Of a stretch of DNA of 64,000 nt, positions 33,727-43,009 are shown in pieces. Below the pieces are notes generated by a model that was not told the DNA's origin, searched no databases, and was given only the letters and a program-made list of their open reading frames with translations. The position numbers were made by a program, and so were the translations under genes. The stretch's first letter is position 1; each line of letters opens with the position of its first letter. The DNA comes from JBCCTX01 sp965263105 (lineage in GTDB: Bacteria > Bacteroidota > Bacteroidia > J057): NCBI GenBank assembly GCA_965263105.1, contig CBDHGL010000003.1:3162001-3226000 (forward strand), in the 5' to 3' direction.

Positions 33727-36700
33727 ATGAGAAAACTTTATTTAACAGTAACCTTATTCTTGGTTGCTGCCTTGGGATTTGCTCAGCCTGCCGAAACCCC
33801 AACCAAGGTGGTGACGGATAATGGGGGAGCTGGAACAGGGACTGTAACCTGGTCTTCAGATACCGTGTATATTCTGGATGGCCGAGTTTTTGTCAATGAA
33901 GGAGACGTCCTTACCATTGAAGCAGGTACCGTTATCAAAGGTCGCCCTAGTGAGGATCCTCAGAATGCTTCCGTTTTGGTAGTTGCTCGTGGAGGGCAAA
34001 TCCTGGCGGAAGGTACGGCTGATGAGCCCATCATTTTTACTGCAGAAGCAGACGATGTAACAGTAGCTGGTGATGTAGAAGCTTTTGAAAGAGGTCTTTG
34101 GGGAGGTGTAATTGTATTGGGACGTGCTTCTACCAACCGTGCCAATGTCGAAGGTCAAATCGAAGGTATTGAAGGGGATGCCCGTGGTACCTATGGGGGA
34201 ACTGATGACGCCGATAACTCTGGTGTATTAAAGTACATCTCCATTCGTCATGGAGGGATTGCTATCGCCCCAGATAACGAAATTAATGGTCTTACCTTGG
34301 GAGCAGTAGGAACAGGAACTGTAATTGAGCATATCGAAGTATTTGCCAACCAAGATGACGGAGTAGAGTGGTTCGGTGGAACTGTAAACACCAAATGGTT
34401 AACAGTAGCTTTCTGCGGAGATGATTCTTTTGACTATGACGAAGGATTCCGTGGAAAGGGTCAATTCTGGTTTACTATCCAAGACAATGAAGGAGACCGT
34501 GGTGGTGAGCATGATGGTGGTACTGATCCTGAGACAGGAGAGCCTTTTGCTACACCTGTTGTATACAATGCTACCTTCTTGGGAGCTGATGATACAGATG
34601 ACAATAGCCGTACAATGACCCTTCGCGACAACGCAGGTGGTCAGTATTGGAATTCTATCTTTGCCGACTTCGGAAGAGGTATCGATGTGGAGATTTTGAG
34701 CTCAGGTACCCATAGCTACGATCGCTTTTTAGCGGGGCAGTTGGCCTTTGCTGGAGATATTTTCTACAACATTGGCGCTGGTGATGCCGCAGAGGACTTA
34801 TTCACCATTTCTGCTGGTAGCTTCGGTGGAGCTGCTGACTCTGCTACTATTGTAGACTCTGCTGCTATGATGTTTGCCGCTTCTTTCGCTACTAATGGAA
34901 ATGAAGCAGCTAATCCCATGTTCGCTAATGTAGAATCTGATAGCCGCCTTCCCGCTCAAGAGTTGTTAGATCCTCGTCCTGCTGTAGGAGGTCCTGCCTA
35001 CATGAACCTTCAAGGTGCAAGTGATCCATTCTTCATGAGTGTAGGGTACAAAGGTGCTTTTGGCGCTGATAGAAATACTTGGGTACATGGATGGACTGCT
35101 CTGGATGCTTATGGCTTCCTGTCCGCTCCAGTTGGGGAAGATGTTGTAGTAACAGACAATGCAGGAGCCGGTACCGGTACAACGACTTGGACTAGCGACA
35201 ATACTTATATTTTAGATGGCCGTGTTTTCGTTAATGATGGCGATACCCTGACTATCGAAGCGGGTACAGTCATTAAAGGTCGCTCTAGTGAAGACCCACA
35301 GAATGCTTCTGTATTGGTAGTAGCTCGCGGAGGATATATCGACGCTCAAGGTACGGCTGATCTTCCCATCATCTTCACTGCTGAAGCGGATGATGTAACT
35401 GTAGCTGGAGACGTTGAGGCTTTTGAAAGAGGCCTTTGGGGAGGGGTGATCATCTTAGGTAGAGCCTCTACTAACCGGGCCAATATTGAAGGACAGATAG
35501 AAGGTATTGAAGGTGATGCTCGCGGAACCTATGGAGGTAGCGACGATGAAGACAACTCTGGTATCTTTAAATATGTCTCCATTCGCCACGGTGGTATTGC
35601 GATTGCTCCCGATAACGAAATCAATGGTCTTACCCTCGGAGCTGTAGGATCTGGAACAACTATAGAGTACATCGAAGTATTCGCTAACCAAGATGATGGT
35701 GTTGAATGGTTCGGTGGAACTGTAAACACCAAATATCTGGCTGTTGCTTACTGTGGAGATGATTCTTACGACTATGACGAAGGATTCACTGGAATGGGTC
35801 AGTATTGGTTCACTATCCAGGATGATGAAGGAGACCGCGGTGGTGAGCACGATGGAGGTACAGACCCTGAAACAGGAGAGCCTTTCGCCATTCCTCGCGT
35901 TTTCAACGCTTCCTTCTTTGGAGCTGCGAATTCTGATGACAATAGTCGCACCATTACTTTCCGTGATAACGCTGGAGGTATGTACCGCAACTCTATTTTC
36001 TCTGACTTCGGTAGAGGAATTGACATCGAACTGCTGAGCTCAGGAACACATAGCTATGACAGATTCACCAATGGTGATCTGGTATTGGAGAATAACATAT
36101 TCTGGAACATTGATGCTGGAATGACAGGTGCTGATCTTCTCAAAATTTCTGCTGGTAGCTTTGGTGGAGCTGCTGATTCTGCTGCTACAGTTGATGCTGC
36201 TGCTGCTGTTTTGGCTTCTGCCTTTGACGAAGGGGATAATATCTATAACAATCCTGTTTTTGCTGCATGGAACGCAAACAGTAGAACTCCTGGTGCTGAG
36301 GCCTTTGACCCACGTCCTGCTGTTGGAGGCTTTGCTTTCCAGGATTTGGCTACTGCGCCTGACAATGGATTCTACGATCAGGTAGCTTTCAAAGGTGCTT
36401 TCGGTGGAAACAACTGGATGGAAGGATGGACTGCCATTGATGGGTACGGATTCCTTGGACAAGAAGGAGGAAATGCCAATCCTGATATCATTGAAGTTGT
36501 AGGTGACACAATTGTAGTTACCGACAATGGAGGTTTGGGTACAGGTACCACTACCTGGCAGGCTGAAAACACTTACATCCTCGATGGACGTGTGTTTGTA
36601 AACGAAGGAGATACCCTGACTATCGAGCCTGGTACCGTAATCAAAGGGCGTTCTAGCGAAGACCCCTCTAACGCATCTGTATTAGTGGTTGCAAGAGGTG

Positions 36701-39441
36701 CTTATATCGACGCTCAAGGTACGGCTGCTGAGCCGATCATCTTCACAGCTGAGTCTGATGATGTAACTGTAGCTGGAGACGTTGAAGCATTTGACAGAGG
36801 TCTTTGGGGAGGGGTGATCGTTTTAGGAAATGCCTCTACCAACCGTGCCAATGTTGAAGGTCAAATTGAAGGTATCGACAACGATGTTCGTGGTACCTAC
36901 GGTGGAAGCGATGACGAAGATAACTCTGGTATCATGACTTATATTTCTATTCGTCATGGAGGTATCGCTATCGCTCCTGACAATGAAATCAATGGTCTTA
37001 CCCTAGGGGGTGTTGGATCTGGAACTACTATTGAGCATATCGAAGTATTCGCCAACCAAGATGATGGAGTTGAATGGTTTGGTGGTACAGTAAATACCAA
37101 GTGGCTTTCTGTTGCCTACTGTGGAGATGACTCCTTTGACTACGACGAAGGATTCCGCGGTAAAGGTCAGTTCTGGTTCACTATCCAGGATGATGAAGGA
37201 GACCGTGGGGGTGAGCACGATGGAGGTACAGATCCTGAAACAGGAGAGCCCTTCGCTATCCCACGCGTATTCAATGCTACTTTCTTCGGAGCTGGTACAG
37301 ATGATGGAAGCCGTACAATCACCTTCCGCGACAACGCTGGGGGTATGTATAAGAACTCTATTTTCTCTGACTTCGGACAGGGTATAGACATCGAATACCT
37401 CGCTTCTGGAACACACTCTTACGACCGCTTTGCTGCTGGAGACCTCCAGTTGACTAACAACGTATTCTGGAATATCAATGCGGGAATGACTGGGGAAGAA
37501 TTGTTCACTATCAGTGCAGATACGAATGCTGCTGCTTCTGCCGATGTAGCTGCTGCCTTTGCTGAAGGATTCAATATCTACAACAACCCCCTCTTCGCTG
37601 CATGGAATGAAAATAGCCGCACTCCTGGAGAGCAGGCCTTTGACCCACGTCCTTCTCAGGAAGGTTTCGCTTACGGTGGATCTTTTGCCGCTGTTCCTAG
37701 TGATGATTTCTATATGGATGTTGACTACAAAGGAGCCTTTGGTGAGAACCTTTGGGTGAGCGGATGGACTGCGTTGGACGCATACGGATTCCTTGGAACT
37801 ACCGGTGGAAATGCCAATACAGACATCATTGCTGATGAAATAGTTGTAACCGACAATGAAGGAGCTGGAACAGGAACGACTACCTGGACCAGAAACAATA
37901 CGTATATCCTCGACGGACGTGTATTTGTAAACGAAGGAGATACCCTACGTATCGAAGCAGGTACAGTGATCAAAGGTCGTTCTAGCGAAGACCCACAGAA
38001 TGCTTCTGTACTGGTTGTAGCACGTGGTGGATACATCATCGCTTGTGGAACGGAAGATTCTCCTATTATCTTCACAGCTGAGTCTGATGACGTTACTATT
38101 CCTGATGATGTTACTCCTTTTGAAAGAGGCCTTTGGGGAGGTGTGATCGTTTTGGGTAATGCTTCTACTAACCGTGCCAATGTGGAAGGACAGATTGAAG
38201 GAATTGAAGGCGATGTCAGAGGTACTTACGGAGGAAATGACGATGCTGACGATTCTGGTCAGTTGAAATACATCTCTATCCGCCATGGAGGTATCGCGAT
38301 TGCCCCTGACAATGAAATCAATGGTCTTACACTTGGAGGGGTAGGATCTGGAACTACTATTGAGCACATCGAAGTATTTGCCAACCAAGATGATGGAGTT
38401 GAGTGGTTCGGTGGAACTGTAAATACCAAGTGGCTCTCTGTAGCTTTCTGTGGAGATGACTCATACGATTATGACGAAGGCTTCCGTGGACTAGGCCAGT
38501 TCTGGTTTACTATTCAGGATGACGAAGGAGACCGCGGTGGTGAGCACGATGGCGGTACGGATCCCGAAACAGGTGAGCCATTTGCTAAGCCTATCGTTTA
38601 CAATGCTACTTACCTGGGTGCCGGAACAGATGACAACAGCCGCACACTCACTATGCGTGATAATGCAGCAGGTCAATACTGGAACTCTATCTTTGCTGAC
38701 TTCGGTAGAGGTATCGACGTTGAACTGTTAAGCTCTGGTACTCACAGTTATGACCGCTTTGTAGACGGAGACCTGGCCTTTGCTGGTGATATCTTCTACA
38801 ATATCAATGCAGGTACTGAGGCTGCAGATCTCTTTACGATCTCTGCCGGTAGCTTCGGCGGTGCTGCTGATTCAGCAGCCACTGTTGATTCTGCTGCTGC
38901 TCTTTTTGCTGCTTCCTTCGCAGGAAATGGAAACTCTGTTGAGGATCCCTTATTCACTAGCCTGGATAGCATGAGCCGTGTTGCAGGAGAGAAAGCATTG
39001 GATCCCCGTCCTATGGTGGATGGTCCTGCATACCAGAACTTGGCAGCGCTTTCCGACAATGAATTCTACAGTGTAGTAGATTACAAAGGTGCCTTTGGAG
39101 AAAATCTCTGGCTTGCGGGATGGACTGCACTTGACCACTACGGATTCCTTGGCGGAATCAGGGTTTCTGTTGCAGACAACTTCGAACCTGTTGAAGGTTT
39201 TACCCTGTATCCTAATCCCAACTTGGGTACACTAAACCTGAGAGCGGACGAACTCAGCACTGAGCCTGTAGAAATTGCCATATTTGACTTGAGAGGAAGC
39301 CGCGTACTAACATCCTCTGTGAGACCTGTAAATGGCAAATTGGACACCTCTGTAGACCTTTCCGAACTTGCTCCTGCCCTGTATATGGTAAGAGTAATCC
39401 AAGGACAAAAAATGTCTGCAAGTCCTATCTTGTTGAAATAA
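33727..39441 (+). CDS. Giant T9SS surface protein of four parallel beta-helix-like repeats
   Basis: A 1904-residue exported protein. Start ATG 33727 (MRKLYLTVTLFLVAALGFAQ, signal peptide); an earlier TTG-type codon at 33658 would add 23 residues before the signal and is unlikely. Four repeats of about 440-455 residues follow (starting near residues 28, 473, 929 and 1372), each with VVTDN-GAGTGT-TW, YILDGRVFVNEGDTLTIE, IRHGGIAIAPDNEINGLTLG, ANQDDGVEWFGGTVNTK and EHDGGTDPETGEPFA. They look like right-handed parallel beta-helix modules with many Asp/Gly/Asn calcium-type loops. A T9SS sorting domain ends the protein (about 1820-1904, with FTLYPNPNLGTLNL). It is likely displayed on or released from the cell surface. 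Codon choice (CGT, ATC, AAC, GGT) differs from neighbours. Confidence 0.88.
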   Translation: MRKLYLTVTLFLVAALGFAQPAETPTKVVTDNGGAGTGTVTWSSDTVYILDGRVFVNEGDVLTIEAGTVIKGRPSEDPQNASVLVVARGGQILAEGTADEPIIFTAEADDVTVAGDVEAFERGLWGGVIVLGRASTNRANVEGQIEGIEGDARGTYGGTDDADNSGVLKYISIRHGGIAIAPDNEINGLTLGAVGTGTVIEHIEVFANQDDGVEWFGGTVNTKWLTVAFCGDDSFDYDEGFRGKGQFWFTIQDNEGDRGGEHDGGTDPETGEPFATPVVYNATFLGADDTDDNSRTMTLRDNAGGQYWNSIFADFGRGIDVEILSSGTHSYDRFLAGQLAFAGDIFYNIGAGDAAEDLFTISAGSFGGAADSATIVDSAAMMFAASFATNGNEAANPMFANVESDSRLPAQELLDPRPAVGGPAYMNLQGASDPFFMSVGYKGAFGADRNTWVHGWTALDAYGFLSAPVGEDVVVTDNAGAGTGTTTWTSDNTYILDGRVFVNDGDTLTIEAGTVIKGRSSEDPQNASVLVVARGGYIDAQGTADLPIIFTAEADDVTVAGDVEAFERGLWGGVIILGRASTNRANIEGQIEGIEGDARGTYGGSDDEDNSGIFKYVSIRHGGIAIAPDNEINGLTLGAVGSGTTIEYIEVFANQDDGVEWFGGTVNTKYLAVAYCGDDSYDYDEGFTGMGQYWFTIQDDEGDRGGEHDGGTDPETGEPFAIPRVFNASFFGAANSDDNSRTITFRDNAGGMYRNSIFSDFGRGIDIELLSSGTHSYDRFTNGDLVLENNIFWNIDAGMTGADLLKISAGSFGGAADSAATVDAAAAVLASAFDEGDNIYNNPVFAAWNANSRTPGAEAFDPRPAVGGFAFQDLATAPDNGFYDQVAFKGAFGGNNWMEGWTAIDGYGFLGQEGGNANPDIIEVVGDTIVVTDNGGLGTGTTTWQAENTYILDGRVFVNEGDTLTIEPGTVIKGRSSEDPSNASVLVVARGAYIDAQGTAAEPIIFTAESDDVTVAGDVEAFDRGLWGGVIVLGNASTNRANVEGQIEGIDNDVRGTYGGSDDEDNSGIMTYISIRHGGIAIAPDNEINGLTLGGVGSGTTIEHIEVFANQDDGVEWFGGTVNTKWLSVAYCGDDSFDYDEGFRGKGQFWFTIQDDEGDRGGEHDGGTDPETGEPFAIPRVFNATFFGAGTDDGSRTITFRDNAGGMYKNSIFSDFGQGIDIEYLASGTHSYDRFAAGDLQLTNNVFWNINAGMTGEELFTISADTNAAASADVAAAFAEGFNIYNNPLFAAWNENSRTPGEQAFDPRPSQEGFAYGGSFAAVPSDDFYMDVDYKGAFGENLWVSGWTALDAYGFLGTTGGNANTDIIADEIVVTDNEGAGTGTTTWTRNNTYILDGRVFVNEGDTLRIEAGTVIKGRSSEDPQNASVLVVARGGYIIACGTEDSPIIFTAESDDVTIPDDVTPFERGLWGGVIVLGNASTNRANVEGQIEGIEGDVRGTYGGNDDADDSGQLKYISIRHGGIAIAPDNEINGLTLGGVGSGTTIEHIEVFANQDDGVEWFGGTVNTKWLSVAFCGDDSYDYDEGFRGLGQFWFTIQDDEGDRGGEHDGGTDPETGEPFAKPIVYNATYLGAGTDDNSRTLTMRDNAAGQYWNSIFADFGRGIDVELLSSGTHSYDRFVDGDLAFAGDIFYNINAGTEAADLFTISAGSFGGAADSAATVDSAAALFAASFAGNGNSVEDPLFTSLDSMSRVAGEKALDPRPMVDGPAYQNLAALSDNEFYSVVDYKGAFGENLWLAGWTALDHYGFLGGIRVSVADNFEPVEGFTLYPNPNLGTLNLRADELSTEPVEIAIFDLRGSRVLTSSVRPVNGKLDTSVDLSELAPALYMVRVIQGQKMSASPILLK
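33808..39165 (+). repeat. Four tandem coding repeats of about 1.33-1.37 kb
   Basis: Copies at about 33808-35143, 35144-36510, 36511-37839 and 37840-39165, lengths 1336, 1367, 1329 and 1326 bp. Each begins near the codons for VVTDN. Copies 1 and 4 share the GDIFYNI segment and the DSAATVDSAA Ala/Ser-rich stretch, copies 2 and 3 share the NIFWNI/NVFWNI and FREF-type variants (EEP, APRVFNA). DNA identity is high, so unequal crossing-over or gene conversion is likely. Confidence 0.9.
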
Positions 39442-39467
39442 GCTTACTAGAAAGCTAAAATAAACCT

Positions 39468-39498
39468 AACCCGGGCTCTTAGGAGCCCGGGTTTTTTT
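39468..39498 (+). terminator. Strong terminator after the four-repeat gene
   Basis: An 11-bp perfect GC-rich stem (39468-39478 with 39483-39493), 4-base loop TTAG, then seven T. It closes the receptor/surface-protein unit. Confidence 0.93.
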
Positions 39499-39659
39499 AT
39501 TTTCAATTTCTAAACTTTTCCGAATTCATTTCGAATATTAAATATGAGGTGCAATAAATAGTTGCTTTATCCTTTCTTAGAGGGCATATCTTACGTATTT
39601 TAGTTTGGTAACAATTAAATTATTTAATCTTGGGTCTTCTTCGTCAACACGATATCCAA

Positions 39660-40190
39660 ATGAGTTTTCATCGGCTAGTACTATTTTCCCTTTTTTATGG
39701 ACTATGGAACCTGGGTCTTTTCGGGCAGAATGCCTGGTTTATGGACTTCGGTAAGTCTATGGATGAAGTTCATAGTATTTTGGAAGAGAAAAACTATATG
39801 GCGCAAATTCAATCAGACCCTAAGCTCCAGCGCATCTTGGTTGTTATCAAAAATGATAAACAAATAGAGTATGCATTTAAAAATGATAAACTTTTTGCCA
39901 TCTCATTAAGCAAATATTACTCAGACAAACAAAAGACTAAGGAAAGACTTGAAAGTACCTTAGCTTATCTAAATCTCATTAGTAACGAGAATGTGGGTAA
40001 GTCTGTAGAAGGACGCAAGGAAGTACATACAGTTATCACAAATAGTCGAGTTATGAGGCTATTTGTAATCCCAGAAGGGAATGGGAAAGTCCTTCAATTG
40101 GCTTCTTTTAGTCGCTTATACGGAGAGCTTAATCAAGATTCCCAATTTTTCAAGGAATTGATCATGCTGGGAAAAAAAACTACTCAGTGA
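39660..40190 (+). CDS. Secreted small protein, unknown function
   Basis: A 176-residue protein from ATG 39660; a TTG at 39630 would add 10 residues before the signal peptide. Signal peptide MSFHRLVLFSLFYGLWNLGLFGQ. The rest is a mixed alpha/beta domain with WFMDFGKSMDEVHSILEEKNY, which suggests a PepSY-like or DUF-type fold, but I do not recognise it. Its stop overlaps the next gene by four bases (GTGA), so it is coupled with the glycosyltransferase. Confidence 0.65.
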   Translation: MSFHRLVLFSLFYGLWNLGLFGQNAWFMDFGKSMDEVHSILEEKNYMAQIQSDPKLQRILVVIKNDKQIEYAFKNDKLFAISLSKYYSDKQKTKERLESTLAYLNLISNENVGKSVEGRKEVHTVITNSRVMRLFVIPEGNGKVLQLASFSRLYGELNQDSQFFKELIMLGKKTTQ

Positions 40191-41218
40191 AGATCCTTTA
40201 TGCCATACAAGGAACTGGAAATGGACACTTGAGCCGCGCACGTGCCATTATTCCTTATCTATGCGAATATGGAGAATTAGACCTTATGGTCAGTGGAACA
40301 GAGGCGGATGTAGCCTTACCCTATCCTATTCGCTACAAAAGCAAAGGTATTTCTTTCCATTATAATCAACGCTCCGGAATTCACTACGGTAGAACGCTTT
40401 ATAACAATTCACCAACGAGGATATTAAAAGAGGTAAGAGATTTTCCTATAGAGCTTTATGACTTAGTGGTAAATGATTTTGAACCTATCTCAGCCTGGGC
40501 AGCAAAGAAGAAAGGTATACCCAGTGTGGCCTTAAGTCATCAAGCCTCCTTCCTGTCAGCAAAAACTCCGCGTCCTCCCTATAAAGATCCTCTGGGTGAA
40601 TTTATTCTCAAATCCTATGCACCAGCTCCCCAAGCTGTTGGATTCCATTTTGAGCCCTATGAAAGCTTCATTCATACACCAGTAATTCGCGACGAAATTC
40701 GCTCTGGACATTCAATGGATGCGGGACATTACACGGTCTATCTTCCAGCTGTTGAGGATGCCAGACTTATTCATCTGTTGGAGCAATTTCCAGAGGTAAA
40801 ATGGCATATTTTCTCTCGTTATACATCAACAGCTTATAGAAAGCTTAATATCCAAGTTTTACCCATCGACAATGAGCTTTTCATTCAGAGCTTTACTTCC
40901 TGTACCGGGATTTTGACCAGTGCAGGGTTTGAAACGCCTTCCGAAGCCCTCTTTATGGGGAAAAAGTTATTAACCTGCCCTATTCGTGGCCAATACGAAC
41001 AGGCATGTAATGCTGAAGCCCTGAAAAAGCTTAATGTACCCGTTATTCGAAAGCTAAATGACAAGGCCATCCCAGAAGTTGAAAGGTGGGTCCATACCCG
41101 TTGGAACCTGCAAATCCCCTTCCCAGATGAAACCCCCCAAATAGTTTCCTCTTTATTTAAATCCAATGTGCATTCTGGTCCTGCAGGGACCCTTGATTCT
41201 ATGGTGAATGTGAACTAA
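40187..41218 (+). CDS. MJ1255/VC2487-family glycosyltransferase
   Basis: A 343-residue GT-B protein with GTG start overlapping the previous stop. MKILYAIQGTGNGHLSRARAIIPYL is the typical opening of this family (G-x-G-H motif), followed by DLVVNDFEPISAWAAKKKGIPSVALSHQ and, in the C-terminal half, TSAGFETPSEALFMGKKLLTCPIRGQYEQ for the nucleotide-sugar site. These proteins are related to MurG/UGT enzymes; the substrate is unknown. It overlaps the convergent DUF3352 gene by four bases (41215-41218). Confidence 0.85.
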   Translation: MKILYAIQGTGNGHLSRARAIIPYLCEYGELDLMVSGTEADVALPYPIRYKSKGISFHYNQRSGIHYGRTLYNNSPTRILKEVRDFPIELYDLVVNDFEPISAWAAKKKGIPSVALSHQASFLSAKTPRPPYKDPLGEFILKSYAPAPQAVGFHFEPYESFIHTPVIRDEIRSGHSMDAGHYTVYLPAVEDARLIHLLEQFPEVKWHIFSRYTSTAYRKLNIQVLPIDNELFIQSFTSCTGILTSAGFETPSEALFMGKKLLTCPIRGQYEQACNAEALKKLNVPVIRKLNDKAIPEVERWVHTRWNLQIPFPDETPQIVSSLFKSNVHSGPAGTLDSMVNVN

Positions 41219-42885
41219 TTCCCCTCGATGGATTCTTCAGGGGGATCAAACTCAGCCATCAATAGAGTTTTATACATACCCGAAGAAGGGCTGATCTGAA
41301 AGCCGACCTGCGGAAAACTCATCATGTAGGACTCATAGCCCTGGAAGGTTTTCTTGGATTCTGGATCTAAGGATTGATAAAAGTAGGGATAGAATTCCTC
41401 ATTTTGAATGTAGGTATAGACATTGGACTGCCCATCAAAATTGCGAATGAACTTTTTATACGCATCATTGCGGGAGAGAAGATTTTGTTTGAGGTATTCA
41501 TCTATTAAAAACTGGAGAGAAGTCGTGTCATTGGAAAATACGACATAATCATCCAGGTAGGCATAGTGAGGGTGTTCAATTTTGTTGAATAGCTTCTTGA
41601 AGAATAGCTTAAAAAAGCCTTTGAGCTCCATGTATTTTATTTCGAAGCCTTTGTAGTCCGTAGTGGTAAATTTGACAGGAGAAATGAGGGTCTTTTTGAT
41701 GCGTTCAACCACAAAATCCAATTTCCCTTTAGTCTTATTATAGTTATCGAAATGGAGCAGGGCATAATAGGCATACTCTTCTCGGGTAGTGTCAATTCGA
41801 ACAATAGCTGTTGCGATCTCATCCGTCATCCAGCTGAAGAAATCATCTTCAAAATTTATTTTGAGTAACTTTTCTACTTGCTCCTTTTGCTTTTTCAAAG
41901 ATTCATATTCTTTTGGGCTCTCAGACTCGTAATATCTTTCCAAACGGCTGTAAAAGTCGATGAACTCATCGAAGCCTATGCTGGTATAGAGAGCTGTTTC
42001 AGCTGGTAAGACGTTTTGGGCATGCAGGCGCCCTTTTCCTACATCTTTAAACACACTCAGGAAAGATGGGACCGAATCCAATTGCTTCATGTAGCCGCTG
42101 AATACCGTTTTGTCGTCTTTTACCTCCAAGTCAAAGGAAGAGAAAGAAATAATTTCGTCCAGTCCTTTCAAGGTCTCGGGAATCTCCGAAGTAAAGGCCG
42201 CAATGAGTTCTTCAAAGACAGAATAATTGAGATACAAGGTGTATAGGTCATCTCTTCCTGTTTGCTCTCGGACATAGGTGAAGTCTGTATTTTCCCGAAT
42301 GCTACTCTTTTCAGATTGTTCTATGGACTTCCGGATGAGATCAGGATCGTAGGAAGAGACCAGAATATTATCAAGAATGGATATATAGAGAATTTCTTTC
42401 TCTGCAGGATCATACAACTCGTATATATCTATTCCAAAAAATTTAGACACACTGACTTCATACTCGAAGGTTTTAAAAAGGAGTTTTAATATTTCTCGAA
42501 GGTTACCCAGGTTGTTTTTCTTGATATCTATCAAGTACACAAAATCATAGGATTCTCGTGAAATCATGTGGGCCGAAATGACCAAGTCTCCTAGTTTTAC
42601 AAAATTGGCTACCGCCTTATTTTCAATGAGTAAGGTATCCAGATAGTCGGCAGAAGCCGTCAAATCGGAGAAATAGGGAGTCTCCTTCAGGTAGCGCCAA
42701 ACCTTACTTTTGCTGAGGTTTTGCCAATCTTGAATGGGCCTATCTGACTCAATCGCAAAAACGAAATCAGTGGGAATAAAGCCTAAAATATCCCTTTGTT
42801 CCCCTCCTCCTCTCGAATAGAAATAAGTAGCAACAACTGAAATGACGATAATAGCTAATATGCCTAAAAACCTGAGGACTCGCAT
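41215..42885 (-). CDS. DUF3352 family protein
   Basis: A 556-residue protein with one N-terminal membrane helix (about 4-24, LGILAIIVISVVATYFYSRGGG) and a large extracytoplasmic domain. ILGFIPTDFVFAIESDRPIQDWQNLSKSKVWRYLKE is the hallmark opening of DUF3352, a family of unknown role. Many repeated beta-alpha units with Asp/Tyr/Phe-rich segments follow. It converges on, and overlaps by four bases, the glycosyltransferase gene. No operon partner is visible on its strand. Confidence 0.78.
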   Translation of the reverse strand: MRVLRFLGILAIIVISVVATYFYSRGGGEQRDILGFIPTDFVFAIESDRPIQDWQNLSKSKVWRYLKETPYFSDLTASADYLDTLLIENKAVANFVKLGDLVISAHMISRESYDFVYLIDIKKNNLGNLREILKLLFKTFEYEVSVSKFFGIDIYELYDPAEKEILYISILDNILVSSYDPDLIRKSIEQSEKSSIRENTDFTYVREQTGRDDLYTLYLNYSVFEELIAAFTSEIPETLKGLDEIISFSSFDLEVKDDKTVFSGYMKQLDSVPSFLSVFKDVGKGRLHAQNVLPAETALYTSIGFDEFIDFYSRLERYYESESPKEYESLKKQKEQVEKLLKINFEDDFFSWMTDEIATAIVRIDTTREEYAYYALLHFDNYNKTKGKLDFVVERIKKTLISPVKFTTTDYKGFEIKYMELKGFFKLFFKKLFNKIEHPHYAYLDDYVVFSNDTTSLQFLIDEYLKQNLLSRNDAYKKFIRNFDGQSNVYTYIQNEEFYPYFYQSLDPESKKTFQGYESYMMSFPQVGFQISPSSGMYKTLLMAEFDPPEESIEGN

Positions 42886-43009
42886 GATAGGAATTTATGA
42901 GAATGGATTTGAGTGATGATAAAATAAGGTTTCTTCGCTTAGACGAATATATTAACTTTCATTCGCGATTAACAATTTTTAGCCTCAATCGACTATTAAA
43001 ATTTTTCAA

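Noticed and set aside
33808..39165. Long direct repeats considered as a CRISPR array or mobile element
   Set aside because: The repeat units are 1.3 kb, in frame and coding; there are no short repeats with spacers, transposase or terminal inverted repeats.
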